Below are positions 50,401 through 58,370 of a stretch of DNA of 64,000 bases, piece by piece. The position numbers and the translations under genes were made by a program. The notes under the pieces are model-generated. The model saw only the letters and a list, made by a program, of their open reading frames with translations. It was not told the origin of the DNA and searched no databases. The DNA lies in contig CALIWR010000009.1 of NCBI GenBank assembly GCA_938046585.1, positions 1-64,000 on the forward strand, read 5' to 3'. Each line of letters begins with the position of its first letter. Within the stretch, counting starts at the first letter, position 1. The stretch comes from an uncultured Propionibacteriaceae bacterium. GTDB lineage: Bacteria; Actinomycetota; Actinomycetes; Propionibacteriales; Propionibacteriaceae.

Positions 50401-53307
50401 GCTGAGGTTCTGGCGCAAACCCTGGGCCTGGCGGGTCTTCCCCGTGCCGACGACAGCCTGTTCTCCCTGGGGGGCGATTCGATCGCGGCGATCCGCGTAG
50501 TCGCCGGGCTGCGACGGCTGGGCCTGGAGGTGAGCGCCCGCAGCGTGCTCGGAGCACGAAGCGTGACCGAACTAGCCGCCCAATGCCGAGAGGTCACCAA
50601 CCAGGAACCGGATCCGGGCCCGTCCCGGGCTCCGCTGCCGCCGCTGGCTGCCCAGCTGGTCGCCACCAGCCCTCAGGGTGGGGGATTGGTGCAATTCACA
50701 GCCTTCGTGCCGGATCCGGCGACGACCGTACCGGAGCTGACACGACGACTGAACCAGCTGCTACGCCAGCACCCGGTGCTGGGGGCCCGGCTCATGCCAG
50801 AAGGCTGGCTGGAGTTGCCCGAAGAGCCGGCCGTCGTCGTCCTGGAGCAGGATGAGCAGGTCAGCATTGTCGACCGGGAGTCGTTGACCCGGGCTGCGCA
50901 AGGATTAGCCCGGGGCATCGACCCGAGCCAGGGCCGGATGCTGGCAGCCGGACTGTTTGGTACGGCAGCGCGGCAATGCCTGGTCGTGGTGATCAGCCAT
51001 CTGGTCGTCGACGGCGTCAGCTGGAGGGTGTTGCGCCAAGAATTCGCCGAGCCTGCCCACGGCGACCCCGAGAACGGATTTCTGAGGTGGGCCGCGCTGC
51101 TCGCTGACCACACCGAGCACGACGAGGACCGCCGCTGGCTGGGGATTCTGCGAAGAGCTGCCGGCCGGATCGCGCTCGACCCCGAAGTGGATGTCGAGCA
51201 GACAGCGTCGACGCATGACTGCACCCTGGATCTGGAGCTGACGCAGGGACTTATCGCCGCGGCCCGGGAGCTGGGCTGTGACCTGCTTGATCTCCAACTG
51301 GCCGCGGCGGTACGAGCCGTGCACCTCATCCTGCCCGGGGCCGGGACCGGGATCACCCTGGAGGGGCATGGGCGTGACAATCCGACGGCGCTGGCAGCTC
51401 GCGCAGAGAACGCGGTGGGGTGGTTTACCGCGGCGTATCCGCTGCCGGTCACGCCAGAATCGACCCCTTTGTCCACGCTGTGGGCGGTCCGTACGGCCCG
51501 CCGGGGCCTGCCCGGCGATACCGCTCGACCCGGGCTGCTGCGCCGCGAACACCACATCACCGCCCCGGAACTGTGCCTCAACTACCTGGGGGTTTTCGAA
51601 TCCGGGGCATCTGCTACGGCCTGGCAGCCACCTCCCGGGGTGCCCGCGGTGAGTGGGTGGGCGAGCGCCGGCACCCCGCTCGCGTCGGTATTGGATCTCA
51701 CCACGCAACTGTCACAGCTGCCGGATGGCCACGTCCTGCGCGCCACGCTACGGGCCGCAGGCCGGCATCTGGACCCGCAGCAGGCAGAAAGATTGCTGAC
51801 GCTGTGGCGTCGGGAATTGGCGGACCTGGTGGACGCCGCCGGCACCGATCCCGGCCGTTGCCCCGCGGACTTCGTGGCCGCCGGCGTCACCGAGGCCGAT
51901 GTGCAGGCCTGGGCCGGTCTGCTGGGGGCCCCGATCCGGGAGGTGTTGCCGCTGACCGCGCTGCAGCGGTCGTTGCTGCTGTCCTGCCTGGCGACCGGCG
52001 GCGCCGATGGCTACATCGTGCAGTCCACTCTGGAGGTGAACGACGACGCCCGGCGCCTCAACGCTGACCTGCTGCGCAGGGCCGGCGACATCCTGGTGGG
52101 CCACCACCCCAGTATGGGCATCGCGCCCCTGACCACGACTTCGGGTACCCCGGTGGGTGTGGTGACCTCCGGATTATGCGTACCCACCGTTGAGGTGGAA
52201 CTGGAGGACCGCGAGGTGGCCGCATGGCTGGCGCGAGACACCGCCATGACATTCGACTTCAGTCGTCCCCCCCTGCTGCGGCTGGCGCTGCTGCGTACCG
52301 GCACCAGCTGCCACATCGTCATCACCTGTCATCACCTGATTACCGACGGCTGGACCGGGCAGCTGCTGATGCTGGAATTGGCCCGGGTCCTCAGCGCCCT
52401 GCTGGGCGGCGACGAACAGCAGGCTGAACGACAGGTCGTGGGGGACCCGGGGACCTTTGCCCGGGCGGTGGCCCGGATCTCAGCGCAGCAAGAACAAACC
52501 AGGCAGGCCTGGGCGGCGGTACTGGAGGGGGTACGACCGGTCATCCTGGCAGGCCGCCGGCAGACAGCGGCGCCGTCCCGGCTGCTCACCGCCCGGCTGG
52601 CAACCGAGGACGTCCAGCGGTTAAGCGGATTCGCCGCGCAGGCCCGCGTGTCACTCAACCTGGTGTGTCAACTGGCCTGGGCCTGCGTCCTGGGCAGGAT
52701 CACCGGCGATGAATCTGTGATCTTCGGCGAGGTCGTCTCCGGGCGTACGGTAGAAGTGCCGGGAATCGAGGAGTCCATCGGCTGCTACGCCAATACCGTC
52801 CCGGCGCCGGTGACTCTCGCCCCGGGGAGTAGCTGGCGGCAGGCCCTGACAGGGTTGGCTACGCGGCGGCGCCGCGTGATCGGATGGGAACACTTGCCCT
52901 TGGTGGACGCCCATCGGATGGCCAGCGTCCGACGATTGTTCGACACCCTTTACGTGTTCCAGTCCTACCCTGCGCAGCACCGCGAACTTGCGGCGACGCT
53001 GGGCGCGGCCGGGCTGCCGCTGGTGGGGGTTCGTCCCGGCGGAAGCACCGACGCCAGCGCGGTGCTCATGATCTTCCCCAGCGGTTCCGTGGGAGAAGAT
53101 GACACGCTGCGCTGCTCGCTGTACACGGCCTGCGACGTCCTGGACGAGGAGCAGAGCCGCATCATGCTGGACATTGTCCTGGGCGCCTTGAAGGCCATGG
53201 CCACCGACCCGGACCAGCGGATCCAGGACTGCCAACTGGTGGACGATTTTGATCGGCTGGCATTGGACGCTCTCCGGCTGGACGCAGCGAACAGAGGCAA
53301 TCCATGA
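47404..53307 (+). CDS. NRPS, C-A-PCP-E-C
   Basis: The largest gene, 1967 residues. Domains: condensation 30-440 (QHIVWDGM near 163, first His replaced by Gln); adenylation 480-970 (LIYTSGSTGQPKG near 633, SLYGPTEAAMD); carrier (LFSLGGDSIAAIR near 1020); epimerisation about 1075-1470 (SHLVVDGVSWRVL near 1197); second condensation about 1510-1940 (CHHLITDGWT near 1641). My pocket reading, D-V-A-S-L-G-L-M-D-K, matches no code I know. It would take the aryl-heterocycle chain, add and epimerise one residue, and its last condensation domain could join the chain to the hydroxyl of the PKS-bound acid. It corresponds to MbtE but with two extra domains. Confidence 0.8.
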   Translation: MRSLDEVRALLAQRRGDAVPGPTMVTPGPRAARPQLSSAQRGIWAHQQLDPRSSAYNLCLRMTLTTAAGAEPIDEDRLVEAFGVLVRRHEVLRTTYPSGPDGEPWQQVHDDLEPEVRRYAPGSDLAEITRNAATRPFDLAVDSPIRLDLVRPDPGTLVVVMTLQHIVWDGMTMSVLARDLSAAYAGEKLPELTWQVVDFAAQEAAPSTAERAYWAQVFTDGIPQLPLPTVDDATGAGARRDYRLSHDADTNLRRLAGELRVSPFAVFIAAYHLALRLVSGQPRTVIGTTVANREQPGQELLFGNFSNQIPLLIDSSSSSDISFGDLVAKTAQVISGAFRHKLLPADAISAAAGLDRSVGDELFRTMVLFLTRDIAGPRFPGTACTWELIDNEAALYPLAVEAFHHPDHTEVQFTHQRVLCADVVDAVADLLDTVLASATAQCPVTELLRPGRADQDFLAQHAAGPRRVIEPVTVDAMLRQAASRAGQHRAVVICDPHGREQTCWTYAQFDAQVNRLTRELLAHGVATGDRVLVVTGRVAQLPVALAAVLRAGACYVPVDPAFPVRRIRAMTDDADPCLVLLAGPAPRDPDSYGTVPLLDLDCPEVIARVQARGSDAVAPQELTRPLTGEDGCYLIYTSGSTGQPKGVLNHHRGVANHLQWYGQTFLQGRCARVLHKAPVTFDVGLAELLHPLSSGGTAVLPCSQWWQADVAALVNMVAEQRIQVLSLVPSYLRVILDTVEDPGRMRCLEQLLLGGEAVPGNLATRARDLLGCRVHSLYGPTEAAMDVTGVEFTPELAVAAGENLIGRPEDNVTVRLLDRYGHEVPVGVPGELCLVGVQVADGYRNLPEETAAAFGVSPIEADGGARMYRTGDIASWRRDGQLVYHGRIGEQVKVRGNRVELGEVEAALLEVPGVRQAAARVWRDRLVGYLVLSPGTRLGIDEVRQIMGRRVPSYLVVEAIVELSALPLNSHGKLDRGALAEPELSLGTGEELRGVEVRVAEVLAQTLGLAGLPRADDSLFSLGGDSIAAIRVVAGLRRLGLEVSARSVLGARSVTELAAQCREVTNQEPDPGPSRAPLPPLAAQLVATSPQGGGLVQFTAFVPDPATTVPELTRRLNQLLRQHPVLGARLMPEGWLELPEEPAVVVLEQDEQVSIVDRESLTRAAQGLARGIDPSQGRMLAAGLFGTAARQCLVVVISHLVVDGVSWRVLRQEFAEPAHGDPENGFLRWAALLADHTEHDEDRRWLGILRRAAGRIALDPEVDVEQTASTHDCTLDLELTQGLIAAARELGCDLLDLQLAAAVRAVHLILPGAGTGITLEGHGRDNPTALAARAENAVGWFTAAYPLPVTPESTPLSTLWAVRTARRGLPGDTARPGLLRREHHITAPELCLNYLGVFESGASATAWQPPPGVPAVSGWASAGTPLASVLDLTTQLSQLPDGHVLRATLRAAGRHLDPQQAERLLTLWRRELADLVDAAGTDPGRCPADFVAAGVTEADVQAWAGLLGAPIREVLPLTALQRSLLLSCLATGGADGYIVQSTLEVNDDARRLNADLLRRAGDILVGHHPSMGIAPLTTTSGTPVGVVTSGLCVPTVEVELEDREVAAWLARDTAMTFDFSRPPLLRLALLRTGTSCHIVITCHHLITDGWTGQLLMLELARVLSALLGGDEQQAERQVVGDPGTFARAVARISAQQEQTRQAWAAVLEGVRPVILAGRRQTAAPSRLLTARLATEDVQRLSGFAAQARVSLNLVCQLAWACVLGRITGDESVIFGEVVSGRTVEVPGIEESIGCYANTVPAPVTLAPGSSWRQALTGLATRRRRVIGWEHLPLVDAHRMASVRRLFDTLYVFQSYPAQHRELAATLGAAGLPLVGVRPGGSTDASAVLMIFPSGSVGEDDTLRCSLYTACDVLDEEQSRIMLDIVLGALKAMATDPDQRIQDCQLVDDFDRLALDALRLDAANRGNP

Positions 53308-54101
53308 TGAACACCCCGACCTGGCTTCGACGATTCACGGCCCCTGCTTCGCCGCAGGCGCCGTTACTCCTGGTGTGTCCCCACGCCGGTGCCGGTGCCG
53401 TCGCCTATCGTGGCCTGGCCGTAGCGCTGGTCAGTGAGTTGGAGACCTACCCAGCGGCCGGGGACAGCCCGGCCGAGGTCGTGGTGGCGCACTATCCCGG
53501 GCGTCAGGACCGCGTCGGTGAGCAGATCCCGACCAGCATCCGGGGTTACGCGCAGGGGCTGCTTGCCGAGACGCAGTCCCTGATCCAGGCGGGAGCTGAC
53601 CCGCGTCCCATCACCATCCTCGGACACAGCATGGGTGGCCTGATCGGGTACGAACTGGCCCGTCTGCTGCAGCGGCGTGATCTTCCGGTGCGGTTGCTGG
53701 TGGTCTCGGCCACATACCCCCCGCAACTCACCGAGTCCGTGCCCGACCATCCCACCGACGAGGAGACGCTGGTGAGGCATCTGGCGGCTCTGGAGGGCAC
53801 CGACGTCGAGGTCTTGGGGAACCCGGACCTGGTGTCGCTGGTGTTACCCGCCCTCAAAGCTGACTATGCGGCCTTCGACGGCTACACCGACGACGATCAC
53901 GAGCTTCTCCATGCCCCCGTCCTGGCCCTGGGTGGCTGGGATGATCCGGGCGTGACCCCCGCCGCGCTGCGGGGCTGGTCCGAGCGAACCACGGCAGGGC
54001 TGCGGGTGGTCATGTTCAGCGGGGACCACTTCTTCATCAGGCAGGCGCAGGACGCCGTCGCAGCCGCAGTCGCGCAGGAGGTGGACGCACAATGCCGATA
54101 A
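53304..54101 (+). CDS. Type II thioesterase (MbtT-like)
   Basis: A 265-residue alpha/beta hydrolase with the type II thioesterase start LLVCPHAGAGAVAYRGLA, the nucleophile in GHSMGGLIGYELA (Ser about 108), and the late His in FSGDHFFI. It should clear wrongly loaded or stalled acyl groups from the carrier domains. It may also serve as the release enzyme, since no synthetase in the window has its own thioesterase. It overlaps the NRPS stop by ATGA and the ketosynthase start by 10 nt. Confidence 0.85.
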   Translation: MMNTPTWLRRFTAPASPQAPLLLVCPHAGAGAVAYRGLAVALVSELETYPAAGDSPAEVVVAHYPGRQDRVGEQIPTSIRGYAQGLLAETQSLIQAGADPRPITILGHSMGGLIGYELARLLQRRDLPVRLLVVSATYPPQLTESVPDHPTDEETLVRHLAALEGTDVEVLGNPDLVSLVLPALKADYAAFDGYTDDDHELLHAPVLALGGWDDPGVTPAALRGWSERTTAGLRVVMFSGDHFFIRQAQDAVAAAVAQEVDAQCR

Positions 54102-55405
54102 GGATGGGCGAGGACCCTGTGGTGATCGTCGGCCTGGGCGTCGAGGCCCCCGGGGGGACCGTCGGCCCGGGAGCCTACTGGGATGCCCTGGCCGCCGGCT
54201 GGTCCCTGCTGGAACCGCTGCCCCGGGATCGGGGCTGGGATCTGGACCGGCTCTTCGCTCTGCCGCAGCGACCGGGTTGGGGCCCGGTGCCGGATTCTGG
54301 GGGGTTCCTGCACGATGCCACCCAGTTCGACGCCCCTTTCTTCGGGGTCTCCCCGCGCGAGGCGGTGGCGATGGATCCGCAGCAACGCGTCGCCATGCGG
54401 GTCGCCTGGACAGCATTGCAGCAGGCCGGGATCGACCCCGCCTCGCTGGTGGGCCATGGGCACCGGGCAGGCGTGTTCCTGGGAGTTTCCCTGAGCACCT
54501 ACGGCCCACCTATCGACCATCCCGACCCGATCCTGTCCGGACGCCGTTTCACCGGTGCGCTGAACTCGTCGGCGGCAGGACGGGTCTCGCACCTGTTGGA
54601 CCTGCGTGGCCCCTGCATGAGCCTGGACACGGCATGCGCCTCGTCGTTGACGGCGCTGCAGCAGGCGCACAATGCCTTGCTTTTAGGGCAGTGCGAATGG
54701 GCCTTGACGGGCGGGATATGTGTCATCTCCACCCCGGCTCCGCTCGTGGAGTTCTCCCGGCACCGGGCCATTGACCCCACCGGGTACTGCCGCCCGTACT
54801 CCGCCGCGGCCGCCGGCACCGTGTGGGGTGAGGGTGCGGTAGTGGCCGTGGTGGAACGTCGTAGCCGGGCCCGGCGGCTCGGGCACCGGGTGCTGGCCGA
54901 GGTGGTGTCAGTCGGCAGTAACCACAACGGCGCCGGGGCTCATCTGAGTGTTCCTTCCCAGCTCGCCCAGGAACAGCTCTACCGACAGGTGCTGGAAGAC
55001 GCGGGAGTGACGCCGCAGGAGATCACGATGTTCGAGGGACACGGTACGGGAACGGCGGCCGGGGATCCCCGGGAGTTGCGGGCCATCGCGGCCGTCTACG
55101 GTCAGGGACGCGACTGCGAGCTGGTTCTGGGTTCGGTGAAGTCGAATCTGGGACATGCGCAGGCAGCGGCTGGTTTCCTCGGCCTGGCCAAAGTGGTCCT
55201 CGCCGGGATCCACGGCGTTATCCCGGCCAGCCTGCACGCCGACCCGCCCAGCGACGCGATCGACTGGGACCGGCATGGCATCCGGGTCCCGGCTCACAGC
55301 ACCCGGTGGCAGGGCCGGCGACTCGCGGCCGTGTCGACTTTCGGGGTCTCGGGCAGCAACGCCCATGCTCTGATCGACATCCCCGAGGAGGCGTTCCATG
55401 CCTGA
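54092..55405 (+). CDS. mbtC: Free-standing beta-ketoacyl synthase (MbtC-like)
   Basis: A 437-residue ketosynthase of the modular type I PKS class. Active-site Cys in DTACASSLTALQQ near residue 181; the two His in EGHGTGTAAGDP near 314 and KSNLGHAQAAAG near 349. There is no acyltransferase or carrier domain in this chain; these are on the next gene, which it overlaps by 8 nt. A split of KS from AT-KR-ACP is the MbtC/MbtD arrangement of mycobactin. The symbol is by analogy. Confidence 0.85.
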   Translation: MPIRMGEDPVVIVGLGVEAPGGTVGPGAYWDALAAGWSLLEPLPRDRGWDLDRLFALPQRPGWGPVPDSGGFLHDATQFDAPFFGVSPREAVAMDPQQRVAMRVAWTALQQAGIDPASLVGHGHRAGVFLGVSLSTYGPPIDHPDPILSGRRFTGALNSSAAGRVSHLLDLRGPCMSLDTACASSLTALQQAHNALLLGQCEWALTGGICVISTPAPLVEFSRHRAIDPTGYCRPYSAAAAGTVWGEGAVVAVVERRSRARRLGHRVLAEVVSVGSNHNGAGAHLSVPSQLAQEQLYRQVLEDAGVTPQEITMFEGHGTGTAAGDPRELRAIAAVYGQGRDCELVLGSVKSNLGHAQAAAGFLGLAKVVLAGIHGVIPASLHADPPSDAIDWDRHGIRVPAHSTRWQGRRLAAVSTFGVSGSNAHALIDIPEEAFHA

Positions 55406-58370
55406 ACTGACCGGTTTCCCCGACGGCACGGTCGCGCTGCTGCTCAGTTCCAGAACCGCCACCGGCGTGTTCCGAGAAGCCGCCGCGCTGGCGGGTTTCG
55501 TACGGGGCGATCCCCAGACGACCCCCGCGCAGGTGAGCAAGGCGCTGGCCGCGACCCGCAGCCCGCAGCCTTGGCGGGCGCTGGTCCGGGTCCGAGACCG
55601 GGACGGCCTGCTGGCGGCCCTGGACGCTCTCGCCGCCGGCGACGAGACCCGTGACGTACCCGGGGTGTCGATCGCCGTGGGGCAGGCGCAGGCCCGGACC
55701 ATTGCCATGGTCTTCCCCGGCCAAGGGGGGCAGTATCCCGGCATGGGCCAGGATCTGTACGGCGTCAGCACCGCCTATCGGGCCACCGTCGATCGGCTTG
55801 ATCGCCGATTCGTCCGCGAGGGCCTGCCGGTACGGGAATACCTGATCGACGCCGTCTGCGCCGCAGCAGTCCAGCCGGCGCTCTTCGTCCACATGCTGGC
55901 CCTGCAGGCCGTCTGGCAGGAGTGGGGGGTGATGCCCGACATGGTGGTCGGGCACAGTCAAGGTGAGCTGGCGGCTGCCTGCGTGGCCGGGCTGTTCGCC
56001 GAGGAGGACGCGGTACGCGTCGTCGCGAGACGGACCCAGCTCAGCCGGCAGATCGCCACTACCGGCCGCTACGCCATGCTGATCGTCGGCTGCGACCGGG
56101 ACTCGATCGAGCGTAAACTCCCCGGGCTCACCGGGTGGGCAGAGGTGTGTGTGGTGAATTCCCCATCTCTGCATGTGGTCACCGGTGACGCGGATGCGGT
56201 CACCGAATTGGAGGCGATCCTGGGCGCCGAGGACTGTTTCGTCCGGCGGATCGAGGTCGACTTTCCCTCACACACCCACCTGATGGATACGGTACGGGAA
56301 CCCTTCGAGGAAACGCTGAGCCCGCAACCTTTCTGTGAGGCCCGGATCCCCTGCATCGGGTCCACCCTCGGTGCGCCCATCCCGTCCGGGAGCTCCCAGC
56401 GTGCCTACTGGTTCGCGAACCTGCGCCACCGGGTCCGGTTCGACCTGGCCGTCCGCTGCGCCCTCGACCAGGGGGCCTCGTCTTTCCTGGAGGTTTCCAG
56501 TCACCCGGCTCTGCTGACGGCCATCGTCGAGACCGCTGCGGCAGCAGGCCGGCCCGATATCCGGGTGGGTAACTGCGGGCAGCGGGAGACCCCGACCCCC
56601 GTCGGCTTCGCGGATCGCCTGGCCGAGGTTCTGGTCACCCACCGAGACATCACCATCGCCCGTCCGGAGCGAGCCGTCGCGACCCCGTTGCGGTTTCCGT
56701 CCGTCGCCTGGGAACCCGACGTGCACTGGGCGCCATCCGAGCCGGGCATGGCCACCCCCGGCCGGAATGGGATGGTGCCGCAGTGCCTAGGCGAACGCTG
56801 GGAGGCCCTCGGGGCGTATGCTCTCCCAGAACCGCGCCGCGTCCTGCTCTTGCCCGGGGCCGAGCACTGGCTGGATCCCCTGACCCAGGAGGCGTCCAGG
56901 TTCGGTGCCTCGATCGTCACCGACGAGGCAGCGGTGGGCGTGGTCATGTTGGACCCGGCGTTGTGGGCCGGCCGTGAGACCAGCTCCGCGCTGTCGCTAG
57001 TCCACACCCTGCTGACGCAGCTGCAGGGTGCCCCCGTCTCAGACCTGCTGGTGGTCACCACCGGCGCCGAGGACCGCAGCCCGTACGAGGGGGCTACCCC
57101 GGACCCGATCGCAGCCGCAGCGGCTGCCATGGTGCGCTGCCTGGCCTCAGATCTCGCTCCGGTCCGGCTTCGTCATCTGGACCTCGATCCAGCCCAGGAG
57201 CCGGCCGACAGCGCCCGGCAGGTGATGACCGCCGCGCACATCGTGGGAGAGCCGCACCTGGCGGTATTAGGCGCCGCTCTCCACGCCCGGCGTCTGATAC
57301 CCGAGGAATCGGCAACCCGGCATCCCGACTTCACCGAGGCGGTGGTTCTAGGCGGCACCGGGGTCGTCGGACGCGAGGTGTGTCGTCGGCTCGCGGAGCA
57401 GGGCTGCACGAGGGTGGTGGTGGTCTCGCGGCGCGCGCCGTCCAGCCTTACCGCGGCGGCCCTGCAGGCGATCACCCATGCGACCGGGGCTGAGGTCGTA
57501 CACCGGGCATGTGACATCACCGACCGGGCCGCGGTCGGTGAGCTGGCCGCGGCATTGTCTCCCGCCCCCCGCCTTGTCGTGCACTGCGCCGTAGACTACG
57601 ACGCGGTCACGGACATCGACTGGGCGGCTGCGATCGCCCCAAAATCTGGTGCGGTGGCGGTCGTGCGGGAGTATCTGGTACGCCCCGAGGACCGGTTCTT
57701 GGTGTTCTCTTCCCTGTCAGCAGGTATCGGGGCCCATGGGCATGCCGCCTACGCGGCCACCAACCGGGTGCTGGAGGTGACCGCCCTGGCCGATGCCGGG
57801 AACACGACGGTAATCCGCTGGGGTCTGTGGCCTCATTTTGGCCATACCGGCGCGGTCGGCGACCGCTTGCAGGAGATCGAGACCGCGGGATTACGGCAGA
57901 TGGATCCGGCCGCGGCCGTCGCGGCTGCGCTCTCAGCCCCCACTGGCCTGGTCGGGATCGCAGCGGCGGACTGGGAGCGGATCGCCGAGGCCTTCTCGCT
58001 GATCGGGGCGGGCGTGTTGTTCCGGCACCTGCTTACGGCGCCGCAGCCGGTGCCGGCAGCCTCACCCGAGGAGGCGTCCGTACCGGCCGAGCCGCCAATC
58101 CCGGCCGAGCCGCCGGCTACCGAACGTACGGAGACGGTTGGGCTCGCCGAGCAGGTGGAGCGGGTGGTACGCGAGGCGCTGGGCTATGCGAGCGGGGAGG
58201 AGCTGGACTTCTCTCGTTCTCTGGTCTCATTGGGGATCGACTCGATGCAGGCGCTCACTATTCAACGTGAACTTGCTCGGATCCCGGTGAACGCTGGTAC
58301 CGCGGCAGACATCCTCAGGGGGGCAAGCCTGGGCGATCTCATCCACACAGCCACGAAGGAGCAGCCATGA
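55398..58370 (+). CDS. mbtD: PKS, AT-KR-ACP (MbtD-like)
   Basis: A 990-residue protein. Acyltransferase about 100-390 (FPGQGGQYPGMG, GHSQGELAAACVAG near 183, VDFPSHTHLMD); a structural ketoreductase part about 470-640; catalytic ketoreductase about 645-880 (VLGGTGVVGREVC near 651, VFSSLSAGIGAHG, catalytic Tyr in AAYAATN near 784); carrier at the end (LGIDSMQAL near 944). No dehydratase or enoylreductase, so the product is a beta-hydroxyacyl-ACP. GHSQG and FPSH are nearer to methylmalonyl-type than malonyl-type acyltransferases, predicting an alpha-methyl-beta-hydroxy acid. The symbol is by analogy. Confidence 0.85.
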   Translation: MPELTGFPDGTVALLLSSRTATGVFREAAALAGFVRGDPQTTPAQVSKALAATRSPQPWRALVRVRDRDGLLAALDALAAGDETRDVPGVSIAVGQAQARTIAMVFPGQGGQYPGMGQDLYGVSTAYRATVDRLDRRFVREGLPVREYLIDAVCAAAVQPALFVHMLALQAVWQEWGVMPDMVVGHSQGELAAACVAGLFAEEDAVRVVARRTQLSRQIATTGRYAMLIVGCDRDSIERKLPGLTGWAEVCVVNSPSLHVVTGDADAVTELEAILGAEDCFVRRIEVDFPSHTHLMDTVREPFEETLSPQPFCEARIPCIGSTLGAPIPSGSSQRAYWFANLRHRVRFDLAVRCALDQGASSFLEVSSHPALLTAIVETAAAAGRPDIRVGNCGQRETPTPVGFADRLAEVLVTHRDITIARPERAVATPLRFPSVAWEPDVHWAPSEPGMATPGRNGMVPQCLGERWEALGAYALPEPRRVLLLPGAEHWLDPLTQEASRFGASIVTDEAAVGVVMLDPALWAGRETSSALSLVHTLLTQLQGAPVSDLLVVTTGAEDRSPYEGATPDPIAAAAAAMVRCLASDLAPVRLRHLDLDPAQEPADSARQVMTAAHIVGEPHLAVLGAALHARRLIPEESATRHPDFTEAVVLGGTGVVGREVCRRLAEQGCTRVVVVSRRAPSSLTAAALQAITHATGAEVVHRACDITDRAAVGELAAALSPAPRLVVHCAVDYDAVTDIDWAAAIAPKSGAVAVVREYLVRPEDRFLVFSSLSAGIGAHGHAAYAATNRVLEVTALADAGNTTVIRWGLWPHFGHTGAVGDRLQEIETAGLRQMDPAAAVAAALSAPTGLVGIAAADWERIAEAFSLIGAGVLFRHLLTAPQPVPAASPEEASVPAEPPIPAEPPATERTETVGLAEQVERVVREALGYASGEELDFSRSLVSLGIDSMQALTIQRELARIPVNAGTAADILRGASLGDLIHTATKEQP

